Source: JAJNBA01 sp035512775 (GTDB taxonomy: Bacteria; Actinomycetota; UBA4738; HRBIN12). Taken from it: a DNA stretch of 64,000 nucleotides. This document shows, one piece after another, positions 8,432 through 16,516 of the stretch; the stretch's first letter is position 1, and each line of letters begins with the position of its first letter. The DNA lies in assembly GCA_035512775.1 (NCBI GenBank), contig DATKDI010000056.1:1-64000 (forward strand), written 5' to 3'. The translations under genes were made by a program, and so were the position numbers. Below the pieces are notes generated by a model. The model made no database searches. It saw only the letters and a list, made by a program, of their open reading frames with translations, and was not told where the DNA came from.

Positions 8432-8437
8432 AGGATA
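8432..8437 (-). promoter_or_regulatory. Leaderless-type -10 of the S9 peptidase gene
   Basis: On the minus strand TATCCT lies 7 nt before ATG 8424 and no ribosome-binding site intervenes. Confidence 0.4.
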
Positions 8438-8512
8438 AGCCCCGAGGGGTTGGCGAGCGCGTGGGCGGACGGCGGAGGCCGAGGAGAGCGATCGGGCACG
8501 CGACCGGGCCGT

Positions 8513-8542
8513 TTGCCACTCGCGTGGGAGGGCCCCTAGAAT
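8513..8542 (+). promoter_or_regulatory. groEL promoter
   Basis: TTGCCA (8513-8518) and TAGAAT (8537-8542), each one mismatch from consensus, are separated by 18 nt. The CIRCE operator begins 3 nt downstream and covers the expected transcription start. Confidence 0.7.
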
Positions 8543-8544
8543 CG

Positions 8545-8571
8545 TTAGCACTCGGGTGTCCCGAGTGCTAG
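8545..8571 (+). promoter_or_regulatory. CIRCE operator (HrcA binding site)
   Basis: TTAGCACTC, a 9-nt spacer, then GAGTGCTAG matches the CIRCE inverted repeat (TTAGCACTC-N9-GAGTGCTAA) with only the last base different. HrcA bound here would block transcription from the overlapping promoter and be released on heat stress. hrcA itself is not in the window. Confidence 0.93.
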
Positions 8572-8614
8572 CAGTCTGAACCCCCGCCTGAGAAGGCGAC
8601 AGGGACGCCCAGCC

Positions 8615-8653
8615 GAACGAAGCCAAGGAACGAAGCCAAGGAACGAAGCCAAG
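8615..8653 (+). repeat. Three 13-bp tandem repeats in the groEL leader
   Basis: GAACGAAGCCAAG occurs three times head to tail (8615-8627, 8628-8640, 8641-8653). A fourth, changed copy, GAACGAAGGAGG, begins at 8654 and supplies the groEL Shine-Dalgarno sequence. Confidence 0.85.
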
Positions 8654-8675
8654 GAACGAAGGAGGTCACGAGCGG

Positions 8676-10298
<1,623 letters not shown>

Positions 10299-10317
10299 GG
10301 GACCTCACGCAGGGTCT

Positions 10318-10354
10318 GAAGGGGCCGGCGCGCCGAAGGCGCGCCGGCCCCTTC
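10318..10354 (+). terminator. groEL terminator hairpin
   Basis: A perfect 17-bp GC-rich stem (10318-10334 and 10338-10354) with a GAA loop begins 19 nt after the groEL stop codon. There is no clear T tract, as is usual for high-GC actinobacterial terminators. Confidence 0.75.
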
Positions 10355-10437
10355 GCGTCACGGGCAATGCCGGGTTTGCGGTATCTCGTCGTGCGCCGGT
10401 ACGCTCGTGCTCCCCGAGCCGAAAGGAGCCCCCCACC

Positions 10438-12276
10438 ATGCGGCGTTCGCTCGTCGTGTTGTCTGCTGCCGCGCTCGTCCTGGCAGCCTTCGCAGGTACC
10501 TCGGTCGGTCGCGACCGACCGTTCAGCACATCGCGGCTCATCGCGATGAAGATCGTCCCGCACAAGCCAGGCTTCTTCAGCCTCCCGGGCACGAGCGGCG
10601 GGCAGTTCTCCAAGAAGCAGATCGAGAACTTCCGATGCACGAGCTCGGGAGATCCCACGACCTACGTGGACATGAGCTGCAACACGACCAAGTTCGGCCA
10701 GGACTTCGCCCCGGACAACGAGATCGCGATCGCGGTCGACCCTGAGGATCCGGATCACCTGCTCGCCGGTTCCAACGACTACTACTACCGGTTCAACAAT
10801 TCGACCGGCGCTCGCCAGGCGATCGTGCCGACCGGGTTCTTCACTTCGTTCGACGGCGGGGAGACCTGGGTCGACGGCCAGATCCCGATGCGCTCGGGCA
10901 ACGGCGCGGGAGACCCGGCGCCGGCGTTCGACGCCAAGCACGACATCGCCGTGATGGCCCAGCTGGAGAACGTCGGCGGCCAGGGCGGGTTCTACGTTTC
11001 ACAGGGCGACGTGTCGGTGAGCCACTCGCACGACGGTGGCATCACGTGGAGCGAGCCTGCGACCGCGTTCAAGGGCACCGGTGCCGGGATCGGTCCCGCC
11101 AACAAGGCGGTCTTCTGGGACAAGAACTACATCACGGTCGACAACGACCCGGATTCCCCGTTCTTCGGCCGGATATACGTGACCGCGACGAAGTTCGTGA
11201 ACGCGCTGCAGGGCTCGTACGATTCATCCCCGATCTTCATCAGCCACTCGGACGATGGCGCCCACACGTGGTCGAAGCCGAAGCGGATCTCGGGATCGCA
11301 TCCCTCGTGCACGTTCCAGTCCACGGGGACCGACACCACCTGCGACGAGGACCAGTTCTCCTACCCCGAGACCGGCTCCGACGGCACGCTCTACGTCCAC
11401 TTCCTGAACTATCAGAACGAAGCGGCGTGGGAAGGGGACTTCGACTTCGACGCGCAGATCATGGTCGTGAGGTCCGATGATGGCGGCGTCACGTGGAACG
11501 ACCCCGTGCAGGTAGTGCAACTGGAGGATGGGCTGCGGGACATGCCGTGGTCGGTGATCTTCCGGCAGACCATCTGGGGGCACCAGATCCGCTGGAACCC
11601 TGCGGGGAACATCTCGGTCAACCCGAACGATCCGGACGATGTCGTGGTCGTGTGGGCGGATCGAGGAACCGCGAACCCGAACGCGACCGACGATTGCATC
11701 AACGACATCATCGGCGTCGCCCCGAACTACGACCCGTGCGACGCCGGTCCCGGGTCCGACACGGACGTGTTCATGTCGCGCTCGATCGACGGCGGCGTGA
11801 ACTGGTCGGCTCGGACGCTCGTCGACGATGGCGACGGCGCCCAGCAATGGTTCCCGTGGGTCGACCATCTCTCGGACGGCCGTCTCGCGATCGCATGGGA
11901 CGAGGACACCGCCCCCGCGCCCGCGGACACGTTCCGGCACGTGCTCTGGGTCGAGGGCGAGGGCAAGGAGGCCCTCGGGCCGTTGGAGCACGTCGACGTG
12001 TCCGTGACGCACTGGGCGGGCCAGTACACGACCGCCTGGCCGGCGATCTGTGGTCCCGCCGGTTATACGGACGGTGGCGAGCCCGCCGAAGGGAAGGACT
12101 GCAACGTCTTCCACGGCGACTACACGGGCCTCGCGGTCGACAGCATCGACCGGGTCCACGTCACCTGGACGGGCCTGAACCGCCTGGCAACCTCGCCGCA
12201 GGTCGACTTCTACATCGGGGGGTTCCACGACGGCTACGCGCAGGACGCGATGTACGCCCGGCGCGGACCGTTCTAG
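10438..12276 (+). CDS. Secreted Asp-box (BNR/sialidase-fold) protein
   Basis: A 612-residue exported protein. An N-terminal signal peptide (RRSLVVLSAAALVLAAFAG) is followed by a beta-propeller with at least five Asp-box motifs: FDGGETW, HDGGITW, DDGAHTW, DDGGVTW and IDGGVNW. This fold is shared by sialidases and other extracellular glycosidases, but the motif marks structure rather than activity, and the sialidase catalytic set could not be assigned by eye. It probably binds or cleaves glycans outside the cell. An AAAGGAG site precedes the ATG. The gene is flanked by two strong hairpins, so it looks monocistronic. Confidence 0.75.
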   Translation: MRRSLVVLSAAALVLAAFAGTSVGRDRPFSTSRLIAMKIVPHKPGFFSLPGTSGGQFSKKQIENFRCTSSGDPTTYVDMSCNTTKFGQDFAPDNEIAIAVDPEDPDHLLAGSNDYYYRFNNSTGARQAIVPTGFFTSFDGGETWVDGQIPMRSGNGAGDPAPAFDAKHDIAVMAQLENVGGQGGFYVSQGDVSVSHSHDGGITWSEPATAFKGTGAGIGPANKAVFWDKNYITVDNDPDSPFFGRIYVTATKFVNALQGSYDSSPIFISHSDDGAHTWSKPKRISGSHPSCTFQSTGTDTTCDEDQFSYPETGSDGTLYVHFLNYQNEAAWEGDFDFDAQIMVVRSDDGGVTWNDPVQVVQLEDGLRDMPWSVIFRQTIWGHQIRWNPAGNISVNPNDPDDVVVVWADRGTANPNATDDCINDIIGVAPNYDPCDAGPGSDTDVFMSRSIDGGVNWSARTLVDDGDGAQQWFPWVDHLSDGRLAIAWDEDTAPAPADTFRHVLWVEGEGKEALGPLEHVDVSVTHWAGQYTTAWPAICGPAGYTDGGEPAEGKDCNVFHGDYTGLAVDSIDRVHVTWTGLNRLATSPQVDFYIGGFHDGYAQDAMYARRGPF

Positions 12277-12293
12277 AGAACCACGGTGCAGGC

Positions 12294-12327
12294 GGGAACG
12301 GGGCCCTCGCAGACGGGCCCCGTTCCC
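12294..12327 (+). terminator. Terminator hairpin after the Asp-box gene
   Basis: A perfect 13-bp stem GGGAACGGGGCCC/GGGCCCCGTTCCC (12294-12306 and 12315-12327) with an 8-nt loop begins 17 nt after the stop codon. Confidence 0.75.
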
Positions 12328-12352
12328 CATCCATCACGGACGTTCAGGTACC

Positions 12353-12757
12353 GTGGCTGACGTGGCGGCCGACGTACGGATCTCGATCCGATGGCGCGAC
12401 GTGGATGCGTACGGCCACGTCAACAATGCCGTGTTCCTCAACTACCTGGAGGAGGCGCGCGACCGCCTCGTGGAGTCGCTCTTCGGCGAGGGCGCGTGGG
12501 ACTTCGTGATCGCGCGCGTCGCCATCGACTTCCGGAGCGAGCTGAACCAGAGCGACCGGGAGGTGGTGGTGGAGTGTCGCGTCACGGGGTTCGGCACCTC
12601 GAGCGTTCGTACCGCCGAGCGGGTGCTCGCCGCCGGCGGGAGGCTCGCCGCGGCATCTGAGTCCGTGATCGTGGCGCGAGATCCCGAGACCCGTCGAAGC
12701 CGCCCATTGACCGATGAGGAGAAGGCGATCCTGGAGCGGGCGATCGACGGAGCTTAA
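12353..12757 (+). CDS. Hotdog-fold acyl-CoA thioesterase (4HBT/YbgC type)
   Basis: A 134-residue single hotdog domain. The motif RWRDVDAYGHVNNAVFLNYLEEAR contains the catalytic Asp and the helix start of the 4-hydroxybenzoyl-CoA thioesterase/YbgC family; the fragment DAYGHVNN is diagnostic. It would hydrolyse an acyl-CoA thioester, substrate unknown. The start is GTG at 12353. The stop TAA shares the palindrome TTAA (12754-12757) with the stop of the convergent wall-hydrolase gene. Confidence 0.88.
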   Translation: MADVAADVRISIRWRDVDAYGHVNNAVFLNYLEEARDRLVESLFGEGAWDFVIARVAIDFRSELNQSDREVVVECRVTGFGTSSVRTAERVLAAGGRLAAASESVIVARDPETRRSRPLTDEEKAILERAIDGA

Positions 12758-14061
12758 GGCTTCGGTCTGGGCAGCACGCGCCGGCCGTGCACGAAGTGCT
12801 GCCGGTACCACCCACTCTCGACCCACATGAGCGTCACGCCCGCGACGCTGCTCGAAGAATCGAGTGCCCAGCCGTTCCCGACGTAGACATCGACATGATC
12901 CACCGTCCCGTCGCCGTCACCGTCGTAGAACATGAGATCGCCAGGGAGTAGGTCGCGGTACGTGAGCCTGGTCTTCGTCATCCTCGACATCTCCGCGGAG
13001 GATCGCTGCGGCAGAGGCCAGCCGTGGTATGGACGGGGAGGGGAGATCTCCCAGGAGACGCCGTCGTCGGCACGCAGGACCCACCACGAGAGGCCCGAGC
13101 AGTCGAATCCAGGCCCCGGCTGACTCCCGAAGGCCGGTGGCACCGGGGTTTCGAACCCCCACTCGCCACCCCAGATGTAGGGATAGGCGACGTATCGCAC
13201 GCCCCAGTCGACGATCGAACGGCGGCTCGCGCTCATCTTCGGCAAGACCATGCCCGCGTACTGTTCCTCGAGGTAGGGGACGACCCAGTCCGCGAGCGTG
13301 GTCGCCCGGTACAGAGACCACGCGACCTGCTTGCGCCTGAGCCTCGTGCTCGGCGTGACGTCCTGGGACTCGTCGACCTTGTTGTTGAAGCGGAGACCGA
13401 GCCGCATCGCCAGGAGGTTGACGCCGAACGACCGAGGCGTGTCGAACGCGTAGCCGTCGGTCGTCGCAAGCCGGTCGAGGGCGGCGGCGGTGGCTCGCAT
13501 CCCGAGCACGCGGACGAGTGATCGATGGACTTCCCGAGTCGTCACGGCCGTGTCCGGCTCGAATCGGCCCCCGGCCCGCCGGGTCATCCAACCTCGCTGC
13601 ACGGCGATCGCCGCCCACCGATGGAAGGGATCTGTGGGGCCGAGGTCGGTGAACGTGACGGCGGGATCCGGCTCGGCATCGCGCGCGTACGCGCGCCCCA
13701 GGGCCCGTGCCCACCGCTTGCGTGACTCGAACGCGTCCGGCTTGAAGCGCCAGTTGCCCTCGGCGTCGGGAGCGAAGTCACGCATCCAGTCGTAGGTGCC
13801 GGCGACGTGGTTGATCGCGGGCTTCGCCCACATGTCGTCCGATCCCAGGTCGGTCCAGGTCACCGACGGGATCAGAAGCCGCTCGGCGCGGGAGGTGCCC
13901 GCGGGGAACGGAGCGGGACCGCTCCCGTGCTCGCCTTCAGTCCAGGATGGGGGTGTCGCCTGTGCCGGTGTTGACGCGAGGGACTGCGCGAGCGTGACAG
14001 TGAGGGTGAGCAGCACGACGGGTGTCAGGCGACGGCGAAGCCCATGTCCCCTCTTGGCCAT
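12754..14061 (-). CDS. Secreted SLH-like and NlpC/P60 cell-wall hydrolase
   Basis: A 435-residue exported protein. An N-terminal signal peptide (about residues 1-35, RRRLTPVVLLTLTVTLAQS) is followed by S-layer-homology-like segments, for example FTDLGPTDPFHRWAAIAV ending in GRFEPDTAVTTREV. The C-terminal NlpC/P60 domain has the catalytic Cys in GFDCSGLSWW and the His in VDHVDVYVGNG. It should cleave peptide cross-links of peptidoglycan, held at the wall by the SLH part. I start at ATG 14061 because it directly precedes the signal peptide. Confidence 0.85.
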   Translation of the reverse strand: MAKRGHGLRRRLTPVVLLTLTVTLAQSLASTPAQATPPSWTEGEHGSGPAPFPAGTSRAERLLIPSVTWTDLGSDDMWAKPAINHVAGTYDWMRDFAPDAEGNWRFKPDAFESRKRWARALGRAYARDAEPDPAVTFTDLGPTDPFHRWAAIAVQRGWMTRRAGGRFEPDTAVTTREVHRSLVRVLGMRATAAALDRLATTDGYAFDTPRSFGVNLLAMRLGLRFNNKVDESQDVTPSTRLRRKQVAWSLYRATTLADWVVPYLEEQYAGMVLPKMSASRRSIVDWGVRYVAYPYIWGGEWGFETPVPPAFGSQPGPGFDCSGLSWWVLRADDGVSWEISPPRPYHGWPLPQRSSAEMSRMTKTRLTYRDLLPGDLMFYDGDGDGTVDHVDVYVGNGWALDSSSSVAGVTLMWVESGWYRQHFVHGRRVLPRPKP

Positions 14062-14111
14062 ACTTCCAACCTCGGCCCCCGGCACACAGAACTTGAGCAC
14101 CGGGGTCGAGG

Positions 14112-14525
14112 CTAGTCGGTCGGGCCCTCCCCCCGCACCTCGTGGACCTTCGTGAGGGCGTCCCTGAGGTCCTTCAGCCACTCCTCCTGACGCTCGGCGA
14201 CCAGCCGAACACACCACGCCAGAGCGTGGCTCCGGCTCCGAGCCACGCCGGCTTCGATCAGGGTGTCGAGCACTCGGCGCTCGTCCATCCGGAGGCGTGT
14301 CATCGCAGGGACCGAGAGGGTCGTGAACGAGGCCATGAGGTCGCCGCAGGACGCTCCCCAGCTGACCTTCCGGCCGAACCGTCGCTGCGCCTCGTCGGCG
14401 ATGCGCATCCGCTTCCCGCGAGTGTCCTCCCGGAAGCCAGTGATCCGGGCGGTGAAAGCTGCCTCCTTGGTCTCGGGGCCGGCGTCCGTGGGGAGCTCGG
14501 GCTCGGAGAGTGCTCCGGTCACCAT
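14112..14525 (-). CDS. Conserved hypothetical, C-terminal ribbon-helix-helix-like domain
   Basis: A 137-residue protein from ATG 14525, which follows a GAGGAG site. The C-terminal half (MTRLRMDERRVLDTLIEAG, then SRSHALAWCVRLV) resembles ribbon-helix-helix DNA-binding proteins, which read about xVRLxxxxLxxLDxLVxxGxxxSRSEA. A central segment, FREDTRGKRMRIADEAQRRFG, is unassigned. The same frame stays open upstream and encodes protein-like sequence (TEELSGWFAGRIPAEWFGG), so the true gene may begin nearer 14637 with a one-base indel in between (see findings). Function unknown. Confidence 0.65.
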   Translation of the reverse strand: MVTGALSEPELPTDAGPETKEAAFTARITGFREDTRGKRMRIADEAQRRFGRKVSWGASCGDLMASFTTLSVPAMTRLRMDERRVLDTLIEAGVARSRSHALAWCVRLVAERQEEWLKDLRDALTKVHEVRGEGPTD

Positions 14526-14644
14526 GATCTCCTCACGGTCGACGCGCACGAGGGGCGGTCCCCCGAACCACTCCGCCGGGATCCGGCCTGCGAACCAACC
14601 GCTGAGCTCTTCCGTCCGGGGCCTCCTCGTCGTGGATGAAAGCT

Positions 14645-14650
14645 AGATTA
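14645..14650 (-). promoter_or_regulatory. -10-like element upstream of the RHH-like gene
   Basis: TAATCT on the minus strand lies in an AT-rich patch (14641-14670) of the 289-bp gap 14526-14814. The gap otherwise holds the possible upstream extension of the minus-strand gene and the promoter of the YjbQ gene. I see no RNA gene in it. Confidence 0.35.
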
Positions 14651-14814
14651 CATCATTACTCCTTTATCGACCGAATCGGGGGCCAGTGTCTTTTGCGCTC
14701 TCCGCACCCTGGCTGGAGGAGGATCGTGAGGACCCATCCGAGGGCCTTCATGCGCACAGGCCACCTATCCAAGTTTCCGGTGCCGCGGTGGACGCGCTGT
14801 AGCGTTCCAGTCTG

Positions 14815-15219
14815 ATGAGAACCGTCGAGTTCGAGGTCGACACGAGCGGGCGCCGGGTGGTGGATCTGACCGAGCGCGTCCGGGCGTTCGCCGCGGAGGC
14901 GGCGGTCGGCGGCTTGCTCCACGTGTTCCTGCCCCACGCCACGGCGGGTCTCGCGTTGATGGAGACGGGGAGCGGTTCCGAGACCGATCTGGAGGAGCTG
15001 TTGGATCGGCTGCTCCCGAGAGACGACCGCTACACGCATCGTCACGGCTCGGTCGGCCATGGTGGGGATCACCTTCTTCCCGTGCTCGTGGCCCCGTCGC
15101 TCTCATTGCCCGTCGAGGACGGGCGGGTCCTGCTCGGGACGTGGCAATCGGTGGTCCTGATCGATCCGAACCGCGAGAACGACGTCCGGCGGGTGCGCCT
15201 GAGCTTCGTTGCCGGCTAG
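14815..15219 (+). CDS. YjbQ/UPF0047 family protein
   Basis: A 134-residue protein matching the YjbQ family, which has weak thiamine-phosphate synthase activity in some members and an unsettled main role. The conserved metal-site motifs are HATAGLALME and the segment with YTHRHGSVGHGGDHLLP. The late GTWQSVVLIDPN strand is also typical. Size and architecture match the family. No other thiamine gene is nearby. The TAG stop shares CTAG (15216-15219) with the convergent GroES-like gene. Confidence 0.88.
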   Translation: MRTVEFEVDTSGRRVVDLTERVRAFAAEAAVGGLLHVFLPHATAGLALMETGSGSETDLEELLDRLLPRDDRYTHRHGSVGHGGDHLLPVLVAPSLSLPVEDGRVLLGTWQSVVLIDPNRENDVRRVRLSFVAG

Positions 15220-15614
15220 AGGTACTGGCCGGGTGTTCGGTCTTTCCGCGTGCCCGCCGCCGGCGGGGACGACACCGCCTGGACGTCTCGCTCGCGCAGC
15301 AAGACCAGGTCCTGACCGTCCAGATCCACCTCGAGGCCCGAAGACGGGAGGAAGAGCACCCGATCGCCCTGCTTGGCCACCCGTACATCGGGGCCGATCA
15401 GCTTCACGTCCGCCCAGGCCAGGCGCCTCGGCGCGGGCGCGGCGGTCGCCGGGATCAAGAGGCCGCTCGCGGATGTGCGCTCCCCGTTCCCCGGCAGCCG
15501 TACGACGAGCCGGTCACCGGTGAGCCGGACGTCCTCCCCGGACGTGAGGGTCTTGGCGCGCGGACGGCGAGGTTTCGCCGTCTTCCCGGCTCCCGCGGGC
15601 GGCGTCTGCGGCAT
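15216..15614 (-). CDS. Divergent GroES/Cpn10-like protein
   Basis: A 132-residue protein, longer than normal GroES (about 97). The core aligns with Cpn10: GDRLVVRLP near the start, SASGLLIP where the mobile loop ends, GDRVLFLPSSGLEVDLDG, and LLRERDVQAV at the end. A basic Pro/Ala-rich N-terminal extension (about 35 residues) and a basic C-terminal tail are added. It may cap GroEL or have moved to another partner. It is about 5 kb from groEL, has no CIRCE, and the central segment is diverged. ATG 15614 was chosen because upstream codons overlap the divergent methyltransferase promoter. Confidence 0.75.
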   Translation of the reverse strand: MPQTPPAGAGKTAKPRRPRAKTLTSGEDVRLTGDRLVVRLPGNGERTSASGLLIPATAAPAPRRLAWADVKLIGPDVRVAKQGDRVLFLPSSGLEVDLDGQDLVLLRERDVQAVSSPPAAGTRKDRTPGQYL

Positions 15615-15641
15615 GAGCCGAGTGTAGCGAGCGCGACTCGA

Positions 15642-15647
15642 TAGGAT
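15642..15647 (+). promoter_or_regulatory. Leaderless-type -10 of the HemK-like gene
   Basis: TAGGAT lies 8 nt before the TTG start at 15656, with no ribosome-binding site between them. Confidence 0.4.
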
Positions 15648-15655
15648 GCCCGACG

Positions 15656-16516
15656 TTGAAGGCACGCAAGGTCCTGGACGACGCGGTCAAGGTCCTCAAG
15701 GCCTCGCCCGCGATCGACCACTGGCAACGAGGACGTGAGCGGATCGAAGCCGAGGACCTGCTCTGGCACGTCCTCGGCGAGGAGCCGGATCCGAAGGAAG
15801 ACGTGTCGGCCGCCGATCGGCGCACGTTCGATCGGCTCATCCGTCGCCGTGTGACGGGCGAGCCGATCCCGTTCATCAAGGGCTACGCGGAGTTCCGCGG
15901 ACTGGAGCTGCTCGCTCGGCCGGGCGTGTTCGTGCCGCGGGACGCCTCCGAGAACCTCGTGACGCAAGCGACGCGTCGGCTCCGCAAGAGAGCCGGACCC
16001 GTGCACGTGGATCTGGCGACCGGGGCGGGCACGATCGCGCTCGCGGTCGCGAACGAGGTGCCCAAGGCGACCGTGGTGGGAACCGATCTGTCGGCCGACG
16101 CGATCAAGCTCGCGAGGAAGAACGCCAAGCGCCTCGGCCTCCGAGCGAAGTTCGTCACCGGAGACCTCTTCGGGGGGCTCCCAGGGAAGCTCGCGGGCTC
16201 CGTGGACGTGATCACGATCCATCCGCCGTACGTGCCGAAGCACGAGCTCAAAGACCTGCCGGAGGAGATCCGCGACTGGGAACCGGAGCACACCTTGACG
16301 GACCGCAGCCGCGACGGGATGGGACTCATCGGCCGCACCGCTCGAGAGGCCCCCGACTGGCTCTCCCGCAACGGGTGGCTGTTGATGGAGGTGAGCCCCG
16401 ATCGGGTCAAGCACGTGAAGCGGGTGCTCGGGCGGGAGGGCTTCCGAGACTTGCGCAGCACCAAGGGAGGTCCGATCCCGCTCACGAGGGTGGTCGTCGC
16501 GAGGCGCCCGGCGTGA
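15656..16516 (+). CDS. HemK/PrmC-like SAM-dependent methyltransferase
   Basis: A 286-residue class I methyltransferase. An N-terminal helical region with RRVTGEPIPFIKGYAEFRG resembles PrmC, which methylates the Gln of release-factor GGQ motifs. SAM-binding motif I is HVDLATGAGTIAL. The catalytic NPPY of PrmC reads HPPY here (TIHPPYVP), so a Gln substrate is uncertain and this may be a paralogue with another target. The TTG start is the best supported by the -10 spacing. The stop overlaps the GTG of the downstream S9 peptidase (GTGA), so the two are translationally coupled. Confidence 0.78.
   Translation: MKARKVLDDAVKVLKASPAIDHWQRGRERIEAEDLLWHVLGEEPDPKEDVSAADRRTFDRLIRRRVTGEPIPFIKGYAEFRGLELLARPGVFVPRDASENLVTQATRRLRKRAGPVHVDLATGAGTIALAVANEVPKATVVGTDLSADAIKLARKNAKRLGLRAKFVTGDLFGGLPGKLAGSVDVITIHPPYVPKHELKDLPEEIRDWEPEHTLTDRSRDGMGLIGRTAREAPDWLSRNGWLLMEVSPDRVKHVKRVLGREGFRDLRSTKGGPIPLTRVVVARRPA

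Noticed and set aside
8615..8653. Possible CRISPR-like array in the groEL leader
   Set aside because: The 13-bp units are contiguous with no spacers and no cas genes are present; it is a simple tandem repeat.
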